From NCBI RefSeq assembly GCF_030813595.1, contig NZ_JAUSUH010000002.1:62001-126000 (forward strand): 64,000 nt of DNA, in the 5' to 3' direction. This stretch comes from Ancylobacter vacuolatus (lineage in GTDB: Bacteria > Pseudomonadota > Alphaproteobacteria > Rhizobiales > Xanthobacteraceae). Made by a program: the position numbers and the translations under genes. The notes below the pieces were generated by a model. That model saw only the letters and a program-made list of their open reading frames with translations, made no database searches and was not told where the DNA came from. This document shows positions 16,947-27,048 of the stretch, piece after piece (positions within the stretch are counted from its first letter, which is position 1; the number at the start of each line of letters is the position of its first letter).

Positions 16947-18422
16947 ATGACCAGCCGCGTGATTCCGGTGGCTCCCTTCACCCTCACCGTCTTCGGGGCG
17001 ACCGGCGACCTCGCCCGCCGCAAGCTCATTCCGGCGCTCTTTCACCGCGACCTCGACGGGCAGATACCCGACGACGCCACCATCATCGGCGTCTCGCGCC
17101 GCGCGCTGAGCGACGACCAGTTCCGTGCCTTCGCCCGCCAGGCGCTCAGCGACCATATTCCGGCGAGCGAGCTGGAAGGGCCGGAGGTGGAGCGTTTCCT
17201 CGCGCGCCTCTCTTACGTCGCCGCCGATGCCGACGCCGATGGCGGCTGGCCGGAGCTGGCGCAGCGCGTCGAGGCCTTCCCGGAGCATATCCCGGTCTAT
17301 TATCTCGCCACGGCGCCGCATCTGTTCGGGCCGATCTGCGAGCGGCTGGGCAAATACGGGCTCTCCCGCAATGGCCGCGTCGTCATCGAGAAGCCGATCG
17401 GCAAGGACCTGAAGTCCGCCGTCGCGCTTAACGAGCAGGTCGGCCGCATCTTCCCGGAAGATCGCGTCTACCGCATCGACCATTATCTGGGCAAGGAGAC
17501 GGTGCAGAACCTGATGGCGCTGCGCTTCGCCAATGCCCTGTTCGAGCCGCTGTGGAACAACGCCCACATCGACCATGTGCAGATCACGGTGGCCGAGGCG
17601 CTCGGCGTCGAGGAGCGGGCCGGCTATTACGACACCGCGGGCGCCATGCGCGACATGGTGCAGAACCACATCCTCCAGCTGCTCTGCCTCGTCGCCATGG
17701 AGCCGCCCGCCTCGCTCGACGCCGATGCGGTGCGCGACGAGAAGCTGAAGGTGCTGCGCGCCCTCAAGCCGATCGACGACCAGAACATGGCGGCCGTCAC
17801 CGTGCGCGGCCAGTACCGCGCCGGCGCCTCGGCGGGCGGGGCGGTGGCCGGCTATCTCGACGAGCTCGGCTCCTCCACCAGCAGCACCGAAACCTTCGTC
17901 GCCGTGAAGGCGGAGGTGGAGAACTGGCGCTGGGCCGGCGTGCCCTTCTATCTGCGCACCGGCAAGCGGCTCGCCTCGCGCGTCTCGGAAATCGTGGTTG
18001 GCTTCAAGCCGGTGCCGCATTCGGTGTTCGACGCCAATGTCGGGCCGATCGAATCGAACCGGCTGGTCATCCGCCTGCAGCCGGACGAGGGCGTGAAGCT
18101 GTGGCTGATGATCAAGGATCCCGGCCCCGGCGGCATCCGCCTCACCCATGTGCCGCTCGACATGAGCTTCGCCAAGGCGTTCAAGGTCCGCAACCCGGAC
18201 GCCTATGAGCGTCTCATCCTCGACGTGGTGCGCGGCAACCAGACCCTGTTCATGCGCCGCGACGAGGTCGAGGCGGCGTGGAAATGGGTGGACCCGATCC
18301 TGCAGGCCTGGCGCAGCGCCAAGGAGCCGCCGCGCCCCTACACCGCCGGCACCTGGGGCCCCTCGGCCGCCATCGCCCTGATCGAGCGCGACGGCCGCAC
18401 GTGGTTGGAAGACGGCGCCTGA
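16947..18422 (+). CDS. zwf: Glucose-6-phosphate 1-dehydrogenase
   Basis: A 491-residue enzyme oxidising glucose 6-phosphate to 6-phosphoglucono-1,5-lactone with NAD(P)+, the entry to the Entner-Doudoroff and pentose phosphate routes. The dinucleotide-binding motif GATGDLARRKL starts at residue 17 and the active-site signature RIDHYLGKE lies near 175-183, with EKPIGKDL shortly before. Length is typical (about 490). It is the first of three genes (zwf, pgl, edd) on the plus strand forming an Entner-Doudoroff operon. A 6-bp inverted repeat GTCCCG-GCCA-CGGGAC ends 20 bp before the start codon and could be a regulator site. Confidence 0.97.
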   Translation: MTSRVIPVAPFTLTVFGATGDLARRKLIPALFHRDLDGQIPDDATIIGVSRRALSDDQFRAFARQALSDHIPASELEGPEVERFLARLSYVAADADADGGWPELAQRVEAFPEHIPVYYLATAPHLFGPICERLGKYGLSRNGRVVIEKPIGKDLKSAVALNEQVGRIFPEDRVYRIDHYLGKETVQNLMALRFANALFEPLWNNAHIDHVQITVAEALGVEERAGYYDTAGAMRDMVQNHILQLLCLVAMEPPASLDADAVRDEKLKVLRALKPIDDQNMAAVTVRGQYRAGASAGGAVAGYLDELGSSTSSTETFVAVKAEVENWRWAGVPFYLRTGKRLASRVSEIVVGFKPVPHSVFDANVGPIESNRLVIRLQPDEGVKLWLMIKDPGPGGIRLTHVPLDMSFAKAFKVRNPDAYERLILDVVRGNQTLFMRRDEVEAAWKWVDPILQAWRSAKEPPRPYTAGTWGPSAAIALIERDGRTWLEDGA

Positions 18423-18599
18423 CGGCGCCTTCGGCTGAAAGACGGCGCCCCGCCGGGACGTGTGGGCGCTCAATCAGACGTGTGGCGACCGGCCTCCGGT
18501 CGTCGCACAACTGCCCTATACTCGGGCGGACGGCGCACCGCCGCCGCCATGGGTACAGGAGCCGGCTTCGGGCCGGCACGAGAGGGAGCACGCAGACGC

Positions 18600-19292
18600 A
18601 TGCCGGAACTGCATGAACTGAAGGACAGCGCCGAGGTGGCGCGCGCCGTGGCCGATTTCGTCGCCGCCGCGCTGAGCGCGCGCGTCGCCCGCAGCGGCTA
18701 TGCCAGCCTCGCGGTTTCCGGCGGGCGCACCCCCACCCGCTTCTTCGAGGAACTCTCCACCCGCGATCTGCCCTGGGACAAGATCGCCATCACCCTGGTG
18801 GACGAGCGCTGGGTGCGCGAGACCTCGGATCGCTCCAACGCCCGACTGGTGCGTCAGCACCTGCTGCAGAACAAGGCGGCCGCCGCCAAATTCGTGCCAC
18901 TCGCCAATGATGCCCCCACGCCGGAAGATGGCCTGTTCGCCGTCAACGAGGCGCTGGAGGAAATGTCTTGGCCGCTTGCCTGCGCCATTCTCGGCATGGG
19001 CGATGACGGCCACACCGCCTCCTTCTTCCCCAATGGCGACCATCTGGAAGAGGCGATCGACCCCGACGCGGCGCTCGGCCTCCTTCCGATGCGAGCGCCC
19101 GATGCCGGCGAGCCGCGCATCACCCTCACCCTGCCGGTGCTGCTGGGCGCCGACGCGCTCGCCCTGCACATTGAGGGCGAGGCGAAGAAGCCGGTGCTGG
19201 AAAAGGCGCTGGGCGAGGGCCCGGCGACCGAGATGCCCATCCGCGCCGTGCTGCGGGCCAAGCCCGGGCTCGACATCTTCTGGTGCCCCTGA
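18600..19292 (+). CDS. pgl: 6-phosphogluconolactonase
   Basis: A 230-residue lactonase of the glucosamine-6-phosphate isomerase-like (NagB/Pgl) fold that hydrolyses the zwf product to 6-phosphogluconate. Motifs: [14 protein letters not shown] near residue 40, TLVDERWV near 62, the [18 protein letters not shown] active-site segment near 130-145, and a final [19 protein letters not shown]. The frame is open upstream to 18462, but the ATG at 18600 starts the conserved protein ([10 protein letters not shown]) and has GGGAG about ten bases before it. Located 177 bp after zwf and 91 bp before edd. Confidence 0.95.
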   Translation: MPELHELKDSAEVARAVADFVAAALSARVARSGYASLAVSGGRTPTRFFEELSTRDLPWDKIAITLVDERWVRETSDRSNARLVRQHLLQNKAAAAKFVPLANDAPTPEDGLFAVNEALEEMSWPLACAILGMGDDGHTASFFPNGDHLEEAIDPDAALGLLPMRAPDAGEPRITLTLPVLLGADALALHIEGEAKKPVLEKALGEGPATEMPIRAVLRAKPGLDIFWCP

Positions 19293-19383
19293 CACCGGCA
19301 CACCCCTCCGGCGACCCGCCCGGGCCGCCGGCCACCAAGGAGCGGCCGGAGTGCCGGCCGCTGACGCTTCTGAGGAGAGCCGC

Positions 19384-21222
<1,839 letters not shown>

Positions 21223-21236
21223 GCCGGAAAGCCTCG

Positions 21237-21322
21237 TCCCGGCCGGCGGCGCCGCCGCCGAGCCGGGAGCGTCCGTCCGCCCGTGCGATCCCGGGTCGGC
21301 CCATGGCCGTCCGGGATGACGC
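21237..21322. repeat. GC-rich stem and GTCATCCCGG-type palindrome after edd
   Basis: TCCCGGC (21237-21243) pairs with GCCGGGA (21262-21268) enclosing further complementary GGCGGC/GCCGCC, forming a compact stem beyond edd. At 21287-21322 lies an inverted module GATCCCGGG...CCGGGATGACG of the type also found at 32583, 44530 and 50643. No T-run, so termination is uncertain. Confidence 0.45.
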
Positions 21323-21330
21323 ATGACAGC

Positions 21331-22422
21331 TCAGTACAGCGGGCCGATCTTGCCGAGCGGGAGCACGCCGAGCATCACCCGTCCGTCGCGGAAGGCGAAG
21401 GGGAATGAACTCGCCTTCTGCCCGTCCACGGTGGTTGGCATCCCCGCCATCATCATGGCCGGGGCGAGATTGGCCAGGAAATCGGGCATCAGCCCCGCCT
21501 CCGCCATGGCGGCGAACAGGGGCTGCGCCTTCACCACGGCGAGGTCGAGCCGGCCGTCCGGGCGGCGCTGCGCGTCAAGGCCGAGATCGCCCGAGGCGCT
21601 GAGCGCGCCGCCGCCGCCGGTGATGCGCGCCAGCTCCAGGTCGATCCGCCCGCCGGCTTGCTGCCAAAGCGCAAGTCGCTCGGCCGCCGACATGGTGCGG
21701 AAGGGCGGCACCTGCGTCACGCTCGCCTGCACTTCGCCGTCGATCGACTTGGCGGCCAGAGCCGCCGCCTGCGCCATCGCGACGCCGGAGGTGCGCGCCT
21801 GCGGGGTGGTCAGCGCCATGCCGCTGGCGCCGGTGAAGCCGAAGGCGATGTCCAGCGTGCCCGCGGCCTCGCCGGGGTGGTGGCGCACATGCAGCTCCGC
21901 ATGGCGGGCGGAGAACACCGTCGTGCCGCCTTCAGCCAGCGTGTAGTCATTGGCGGCGATCGAGACACGCTCGGCCTGCCCCTCGCGGCCGACACCGCTC
22001 ACCTGCAGCAGCGACCAGTTGGCGGTGATCTCGCGGCCGGTCGCGGTTTCCGTCAGCACGGAGGGCCCCTCGAACTCGGCGATGAGGTGGCGGGGATTCC
22101 ACACCTGCGCCACCGCATGGGCGCGGGTCATGCGGGCGGTCCACGCCGTGGGGCCGGCGAAGGTCACGCTGGGCGCGGCGCAGATCAGCTCGAACCGGAA
22201 GGGAAAGCCACCGAATTCGCGGCTGGCGCAGTTCCACACCCGCCCCTCCGTCGCCTCGCGCGCGATCCAGGCATCAACCTCCGCCGCCGCACGCTGGGCG
22301 CCCCAGTTCCAGGCGAACGACCAGCCGATGCCGAGCACGACGAGAAGCGTGAAAGGCAGCGCGATCAGCCAGCGGCGGCGCCGGGACGCGGCAGGATCGG
22401 GGGGAAGGTCGGACACGCTCAT
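21331..22422 (-). CDS. DUF2125 family membrane-anchored protein
   Basis: A 363-residue protein of unknown function belonging to DUF2125, a family largely confined to alphaproteobacteria. A short basic N-terminus (RRRR at 14-17) precedes one membrane segment at about 18-42 ([23 protein letters not shown]). The rest is predicted periplasmic, beta-rich, with an early Cys pair region ([20 protein letters not shown]63 and C80) that could form a disulfide. The 'GFPFRFEL' segment is a family hallmark. It lies divergent from the ChaC-like gene, an arrangement I recall from other Hyphomicrobiales. No function should be inferred. Confidence 0.85.
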   Translation of the reverse strand: MSVSDLPPDPAASRRRRWLIALPFTLLVVLGIGWSFAWNWGAQRAAAEVDAWIAREATEGRVWNCASREFGGFPFRFELICAAPSVTFAGPTAWTARMTRAHAVAQVWNPRHLIAEFEGPSVLTETATGREITANWSLLQVSGVGREGQAERVSIAANDYTLAEGGTTVFSARHAELHVRHHPGEAAGTLDIAFGFTGASGMALTTPQARTSGVAMAQAAALAAKSIDGEVQASVTQVPPFRTMSAAERLALWQQAGGRIDLELARITGGGGALSASGDLGLDAQRRPDGRLDLAVVKAQPLFAAMAEAGLMPDFLANLAPAMMMAGMPTTVDGQKASSFPFAFRDGRVMLGVLPLGKIGPLY

Positions 22423-22530
22423 GCAGCAACTCCAGGGATTTCGGGCGGCGCACGCTCTGCCGCCGATGCGGCAGGCTTAAGGCGGGGCGCCGGGCGGGGA
22501 TGGGCACGGGCGCCGACACCGGCTTTTCTT

Positions 22531-22596
22531 AGAGCATTTCGCGCCAAGTGGGTTCCGGTTCGCGTGAAGAATAGGCGTAGCGACAAAACCTGGAGC
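22531..22596 (+). repeat. Dispersed intergenic repeat, copy 2
   Basis: AGAGCATTTCGCGCCAAGTG, then GGTTCCGGTTCGCGTGAAGA, ATAGGCGTAGCGACAAAACC and TGGAGC. It shares with the copy at 63166 the core TTCCGGTTCGCGTGAAGAA without mismatch and the same spacing to GGCGTA and ACAA. Confidence 0.75.
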
Positions 22597-22634
22597 TCGT
22601 CCGGTGGACCGGCTTTCACCGGACGTGCTCCAGG
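22589..22634. repeat. Long imperfect hairpin adjoining repeat copy 2
   Basis: CCTGGAGCTCGTCCGGT (22589-22605) pairs with ACCGGACGTGCTCCAGG (22618-22634), 16 of 17 bases, around a 12-base loop. Its left arm starts inside the last bases of the dispersed repeat, and GTGCTCCAGG is repeated again immediately after it. Confidence 0.65.
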
Positions 22635-22738
22635 TCGTGCTCCAGGTGGCGCGCGCCCCTTGCGCCCTGCCGCCGGCTCGCGCAAGCAGAAGCCTGTTGC
22701 CGTCCTCGCCCGATTCCACCCTTCTGCAGGTGCCCGCC

Positions 22739-23296
22739 ATGCCCGCCGCCGGCCTCCTCGCCCATCCTCCCGCGCCCGGCGAACCACTCTGGGTGTTCGG
22801 CTATGGCTCGCTGATGTGGAATCCGGGCTTTGCCTATGAGGAGCGGGTGCCGGGCAAGCTGATCGGCGCGCACCGTTCCTTCTGTGTCAAATCCGTGCAC
22901 TGGCGGGGAACGCCGGAAAAGCCCGGCCTCGTGCTCGGCCTCGATCGCGGCGGCGCCTGCGTCGGCATCGCCTTCCGCGTGGCGCCGGATACGGCGGAGG
23001 CCACCCTTGCCTATCTGCGCGAACGCGAGCAGGTGACGAACATCTATCGCGAGGCGGTGCGCCGGGTCTGGCTGAAAGATGGCAGCGAACGCGCCGTGCC
23101 GGCCGTGGTGTTTCTGGTCGATCGCGGCCATGCGCAATATGCCGGACGCCTCAGCGCCGAGGAGCGGCTGCATCTGATCCGGCAGGGCCACGGCATAGGC
23201 GGGCCGAATGCCGATTATGTCACCGCCACTGCCCAGCATCTGGCCGAACTCGGCATCCGCGATCCAGAGCTACACTGGCTGGTGGAGCGGCTCTGA
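22739..23296 (+). CDS. chaC: Gamma-glutamylcyclotransferase, ChaC-like
   Basis: A 185-residue ChaC/GGCT-fold protein, which cleaves gamma-glutamyl dipeptides or glutathione to 5-oxoproline and a dipeptide or amino acid. The substrate-binding signature VFGYGSLMWNPGF is at about 19-31, followed by the RSFCVKSVHWRGTPEKPGLVLGL segment and the conserved Glu in YLREREQ near residue 99. Start at the ATG 22739 (MPAAGLLAHPP); the same frame is open to 22604, but that part overlaps a repeat element. Cytoplasmic. Bacterial ChaC was named from its position beside a cation antiporter; here no transporter is near, so glutathione turnover is the likely role. Confidence 0.9.
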   Translation: MPAAGLLAHPPAPGEPLWVFGYGSLMWNPGFAYEERVPGKLIGAHRSFCVKSVHWRGTPEKPGLVLGLDRGGACVGIAFRVAPDTAEATLAYLREREQVTNIYREAVRRVWLKDGSERAVPAVVFLVDRGHAQYAGRLSAEERLHLIRQGHGIGGPNADYVTATAQHLAELGIRDPELHWLVERL

Positions 23297-23317
23297 GCGC
23301 TTTGTGCGCTCCGGCGC

Positions 23318-23641
23318 TCACATCGGGGCGAGCGCGCCGCTCTCGGCATCGGGGAGAATGCGCAGATGGATTTCCTGTGCCCCGGTGGCCATGGCGGCGC
23401 TGCGGGCCTTGGCCCCGGCCGGCCCGGTCCACACCGGAATGCGGCGCGTGCCTTCCATCCGCACCGCGATAGCGACGGCGGCGGGATAGTCGGGCGCCTC
23501 ATCGGCGGCATAGACGGAATACATCTGCCGGCGGCCATCCGTGCCGCGCCAGAGACGGAAGCGCCGCGCCAGCAAACCGCTGGCGCTGAGCGGCCCGGCG
23601 TCCTCAAGCGAATCAAAGCGGTGCATGTCGCGTGTCATCAT
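23318..23641 (-). CDS. Conserved hypothetical protein, about 107 residues
   Basis: A small soluble protein with no family I can name. It begins MMTRDMHRF (two adjacent ATGs, 23641 and 23636) and has a compact mixed alpha/beta pattern: RRFRLWRGTDGRRQMYSVY near 25-45, then AVAIAVRMEGTRRIPVWTG near 55-75 and HLRILP near 92. Codon use matches its neighbours, which supports a real gene. It converges with chaC, leaving only 21 bp between the stops, and lies about 90 bp downstream of the ydcF-like gene. No clear ribosome binding site is seen. Confidence 0.6.
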   Translation of the reverse strand: MMTRDMHRFDSLEDAGPLSASGLLARRFRLWRGTDGRRQMYSVYAADEAPDYPAAVAIAVRMEGTRRIPVWTGPAGAKARSAAMATGAQEIHLRILPDAESGALAPM

Positions 23642-23730
23642 GGGAACAAATCTAGAACATCTGGTTGCGGCGTCAACTCTGCCTGTGGAGGAATCCGCAA
23701 AGATGCTGAAGGTTCCCTTGACAGCCCCTC

Positions 23731-24414
23731 TCAGGGGGGTGGCGACCGCCCCGGATCACGCAGTTGCGATGTCACCGCCGGCCAGGCACGCACCCCGAGA
23801 GAGGCGGCGAGGAACTTCACATATTCGATCCCCAGCAGCCGCAGGCTGGCGAGCGGCGCCGGGCCACCCTCCGTCCGCCGCGGCACGACAGGATAGGGCA
23901 CGAGGGTGATCCCCGCCGTGGTGCGGCGCAGTTCCACCAGCGCGCGCGGCATGTGCCAGGCCGACGTCACCACCAGAAGCGAGCGGAAATGGTTGGCCCG
24001 CGCCCATTCCCCGGTCTCGATGGCGTTGCCTTGGGTGTTCAACGCCGAGCGGCCCAGTTCGACGCAGCATTCCAGCGCCTCGCGCGTCGCCGGCACGGTC
24101 CGCACGATTTCGTCCAGCGTGGTGTCGGGGTGCACGCCGGTGATGAGCAGCCGCTTGCCCCGCCCTTCGAGCAGGAGATTGGTGGCCTCGACAATGCGCT
24201 CGGACCCGCCGGTCAGCACCACGATGCCGTCGGCGCGCCGCCCGGCCTGCGCCTCGCGCCCCTCGATCCCGGCGACGAAAACGGCGAAGCCGGCCAGCAC
24301 GGCGAGAAACGCCACCAGCGGCACGGCGGCAAGTATCATGATGAGGCGCATCAGGCGGCGGCGGGCCGGCCGGGCCGGCGCTTTCGCGGGATCGGTGGGG
24401 GAGAGCGTGGCCAC
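23731..24414 (-). CDS. YdcF/SanA-like DUF218 membrane protein
   Basis: A protein of 227 residues if started at GTG 24414, or 206 from ATG 24351. After a basic, proline-rich cytoplasmic tail comes one membrane segment (about 22-50, MILAAVPLVAFLAVLAGFAVFVAG), then the DUF218 domain: RADGIVVLTGGSERIVEA, GKRLLITGVHP, and a closing SLLVVTSAWHMPRALVELRR. Relatives (ElyC, SanA, YdcF) are linked to cell-envelope polysaccharide or lipid-carrier metabolism, but activity is not established. The GTG lies eight bases after the ftsX stop, so it is probably co-transcribed with ftsEX, consistent with an envelope role. The start choice is uncertain. Confidence 0.8.
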   Translation of the reverse strand: MATLSPTDPAKAPARPARRRLMRLIMILAAVPLVAFLAVLAGFAVFVAGIEGREAQAGRRADGIVVLTGGSERIVEATNLLLEGRGKRLLITGVHPDTTLDEIVRTVPATREALECCVELGRSALNTQGNAIETGEWARANHFRSLLVVTSAWHMPRALVELRRTTAGITLVPYPVVPRRTEGGPAPLASLRLLGIEYVKFLAASLGVRAWPAVTSQLRDPGRSPPP

Positions 24415-24422
24415 GGCGGTGC

Positions 24423-25451
24423 CTAGCTGATGCCGCGCAAGGTGCGGTAGACGGTGAGGCGCGAGGTGAGAGTCGTCACCAGCGCCACCAGCACCGCGAC
24501 GCCGACAATGCCGCCATAGCCGCGCGCGTCGATCGTCATCGCCCCCACCAGCGTGTCGATCTGCTGGTCGAAGCTCAGCCAGGACGGCAGGGTCGAGCCG
24601 AGGAAGAACAGCGCGATCGCCGCGCCGCCGCCAATGGCCGCGCCCTTGAGCCCGACGGTGAGGAAATGGCGCTGGAACTCCGAGACGATGAAGGTGTCCC
24701 GCGCCCCGACGAAATGCAGCACCTCCACCACAAAGCGGGCGGCGTCCACCGCCGCGCGGGTGGCCACCGTCACGCACAGCACGGTGGCGGTGGCGACCAG
24801 CGCCAGCACGGCGAGCCCGATCGCCATCGCCGTGCGCGTGGTGGTGGCCAGCCGCTCGGCCCAGACCCGGTGGTCGTCGAGCGTGGCGGAAGGCACCTGC
24901 CGGGCCAGCTCGGCGCGCAGGGCCGGCAGCGTCTGCGCATCGGCCGTGCCGGCGAGCGTCACCGTCACCAGCCGGGGCACCGGCAAATTGGCAAGGTCCA
25001 GCCCGGTGCCGAGCCACGGCTCCAGCAGCTTGGAGGTCGCGGCGGGGTCAAGCGCCTGCGCGCCCGCCACGCCGGGCGTCGCCTTCGCCAGCTCCACCGC
25101 CTTGGCGAGTGCGGCCTCAATATCGAGCCCGTCGCCCGGCTTGATCTCGATCGTCGCCTCGCGGGCGATGTCGGCGGTCCATTCCGCCGCGACATTGCTC
25201 ACCGCGGAGACCGCGCCGATGGTGATGCCGGCCAGAAAGGTCATGATCGCGATCACCGCGATCAGCGCCCGCGCCGTCACCGTCGCGCTGGGCACGATCG
25301 GGCGCTGCGTCGCCGATTTGGTCGGCGGGTTCTGGCTGGCGCGGGCCGGGCCGGGCTTTGCCGCCGGCTCGGCGCCGGCGATGGCCGGGGCGCGCAAGCG
25401 CCCGGCCATCGCCGCCAGCCGTCCTGATGCCGTGGGTCGATGTTCAGTCAT
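24423..25451 (-). CDS. ftsX: Cell division protein FtsX (ABC permease-like)
   Basis: A 342-residue FtsX-type protein. After a long, Ala/Pro-rich cytoplasmic N-terminus (to about 60) comes a membrane segment (ALIAVIAIMTFLAGITIGAV, about 63-85), an extracytoplasmic loop (about 90-215), and three further segments in the C-terminal half. With FtsE it forms the divisome complex that in other bacteria activates peptidoglycan hydrolases through EnvC-like proteins; an envC homologue is encoded at 58567. Its ATG overlaps the ftsE stop by eight bases, indicating coupling. The permease lacks ABC transport signatures, as usual for FtsX. Confidence 0.93.
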   Translation of the reverse strand: MTEHRPTASGRLAAMAGRLRAPAIAGAEPAAKPGPARASQNPPTKSATQRPIVPSATVTARALIAVIAIMTFLAGITIGAVSAVSNVAAEWTADIAREATIEIKPGDGLDIEAALAKAVELAKATPGVAGAQALDPAATSKLLEPWLGTGLDLANLPVPRLVTVTLAGTADAQTLPALRAELARQVPSATLDDHRVWAERLATTTRTAMAIGLAVLALVATATVLCVTVATRAAVDAARFVVEVLHFVGARDTFIVSEFQRHFLTVGLKGAAIGGGAAIALFFLGSTLPSWLSFDQQIDTLVGAMTIDARGYGGIVGVAVLVALVTTLTSRLTVYRTLRGIS

Positions 25452-26103
25452 AGACGGTCAGGCGCCCCTGATTGATGACGAGCCGGCGCGCGTCGAACTG
25501 GTCCATCAGCCCGATGTCATGGGTGGCGATGAGAACCGAGGTGCCGCTCTTGTGCAGTTCGAGGAACAGGCGCAGCAAACGGCGCGCCAGGCTGGGATCG
25601 ACATTGCCGGTGGGCTCGTCGGCCAGCAGGATTTCCGGCCGGCTGATCAGCGCCCTCGCGATGGCCGCGCGCTGCTTCTCGCCGCCCGAGAGCACGGGGG
25701 GCAGCACATGCATGCGCTCGCCCAGCCCCACCCAGTGCAGAAGCTCGGTCACTTCGGCGCGATAGGTCGCCTCCTCGCGCCCCTGCACCCGCAGCGGCAG
25801 GGCGACATTCTCATAGGTGCTGAGATGATCGAGCAGCCGGAAATCCTGGAACACGATGCCGATGCGCTGGCGCAGCGCCGCCGTCTCGTCGGGGGCGAGC
25901 TTGGCGGCATCGCGGCCGAAGACCGTGACAAGGCCGCGCGTCGGCCGCAGCGACAGGAAAAGCAGCCGCAGCAGCGTGGTCTTGCCCGCACCGGAGGGGC
26001 CGGTGAGGAACTGGAAGGAATGCGGGGGAATGCCGAAAGTGACATCCCGCAGCACTTCCGGGCCCATGCCGTAGCGCAGGCCGACATTTTCGAAGCGAAC
26101 CAA
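25444..26103 (-). CDS. ftsE: Cell division ATP-binding protein FtsE
   Basis: A 219-residue ABC ATPase. Walker A GPSGAGKT at 35-42, Q-loop FQDFRLLDH near 85-93, signature LSGGEKQR at 138-145, Walker B ILLADEPT at 158-165, and switch His in IATHDIG near 195. It powers FtsX at the division site. The start codon is TTG (26103), supported by AAGGA seven bases upstream and by the conserved N-terminus (M)VRFENVGLRYG directly after it. It is divergent from hpt, with about 200 bp between them, and heads the ftsE-ftsX-ydcF-like unit. Confidence 0.94.
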   Translation of the reverse strand: MVRFENVGLRYGMGPEVLRDVTFGIPPHSFQFLTGPSGAGKTTLLRLLFLSLRPTRGLVTVFGRDAAKLAPDETAALRQRIGIVFQDFRLLDHLSTYENVALPLRVQGREEATYRAEVTELLHWVGLGERMHVLPPVLSGGEKQRAAIARALISRPEILLADEPTGNVDPSLARRLLRLFLELHKSGTSVLIATHDIGLMDQFDARRLVINQGRLTVYD

Positions 26104-26305
26104 GACTCAATCCTTCGGCGGAGGGACCCCCGCTGATTCTGATGCCGCGACCTCTAACATAGCGTGTGCGCGCCGTCGCAAAAGACGGGCATGCCGCCCG
26201 GTAACGGGAAACCCCGCTGGACGTGCGAGGACGGCCCGTTCATCCTGCCGGCAAAGCACAGGGTGCGCCAGCAGCGTGCGCCACCTGCCGCGCGAGAGGA
26301 AGCCG

Positions 26306-26893
26306 ATGACGCAAGAAAATGCCGCCCCGACCACCACCGACGCCGGACCCGCCTATCGCGATGCCCGGATCGAGGTGCTGTTCGACGCCGAGACTATCGC
26401 CGCCCGCAACCGCGAGCTGGTGGACGAGATCGTCGCGGCCGCGCCGGAAAAGCTGGTGGTCATCGCGGTGCTGAAGGGCAGCTTCGTCTTCGCCGCCGAT
26501 CTCATCCGCGCCATGCACCATGCCGGGCTGGCGCCGGAGGTGGAGTTCATCACCCTGTCGAGCTATCGCGACGCGCGCGTTTCTTCCGGCCAGGTGACAG
26601 TGCTGCGCGACATCGAGACCGATGTGCGCGGGCGCGACGTGCTGCTGATCGACGACATTCTCGAATCCGGCCGCACCCTGGCCTTCGCCAAGGACCTGCT
26701 GGCGGCGCGCGGCGCCCGGCGGGTCATGGTCGCCGTGCTGCTGGAAAAGCCGCATAAGCGCGCGGTGCAGATCACGGCGGATTTCGTCGGCTTTCCCTGC
26801 CCGGACTATTTCGTCGTCGGCTATGGCATGGACGTCTCGCATGCGTTCCGCCAGCTGCCCTTCATCGGCTACATCCCCGACGCGGAGAAATAG
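26306..26893 (+). CDS. hpt: Hypoxanthine phosphoribosyltransferase
   Basis: A 195-residue type I phosphoribosyltransferase that salvages hypoxanthine (and often guanine) to IMP/GMP using PRPP. The PRPP motif VLLIDDILESGRTL lies at 112-125; VVIAVLKGSFVFAADLIRAM near 51-70 and FITLSSYRDA with the flexible loop near 81-95 complete the family pattern; the C-terminal DYFVVGYGMDV segment binds the base. The frame is open ten codons upstream, but the ATG at 26306 (MTQENAAP) follows GAGAGGAAG and is chosen. It competes for hypoxanthine with the degradative operon at the left of the window. Confidence 0.95.
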   Translation: MTQENAAPTTTDAGPAYRDARIEVLFDAETIAARNRELVDEIVAAAPEKLVVIAVLKGSFVFAADLIRAMHHAGLAPEVEFITLSSYRDARVSSGQVTVLRDIETDVRGRDVLLIDDILESGRTLAFAKDLLAARGARRVMVAVLLEKPHKRAVQITADFVGFPCPDYFVVGYGMDVSHAFRQLPFIGYIPDAEK

Positions 26894-27048
26894 CAACCGC
26901 GGCCGCTCGCAGCCCCGCACCCGCATCCCGGCGCCACGGGCAGCGGTGCGACCGGAGCGGCTCGCCGGGCTCTGCCGACGATGACGTCGTGACGAGCCCG
27001 GAGCGGGGTCGCCGTCCGGGACGCGTGTCGGGCACGCGGCGGGCCGCA

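Larger units (their letters stand above)
22423..22738. other. Divergent region between the DUF2125 and chaC genes
   Basis: About 316 bp without a gene. It is largely filled by a copy of the dispersed repeat (22531-22596) and an adjoining 17-bp imperfect hairpin (22589-22634). An ORF from 22604 runs in frame into chaC but overlaps this hairpin and is not conserved. Confidence 0.6.

Noticed and set aside
18700-19383. Extension of edd to an upstream start within pgl
   Set aside because: The extension overlaps pgl in another frame, has no similarity and lacks a ribosome binding site; the ATG at 19384 has GAGGAG and the conserved N-terminus.
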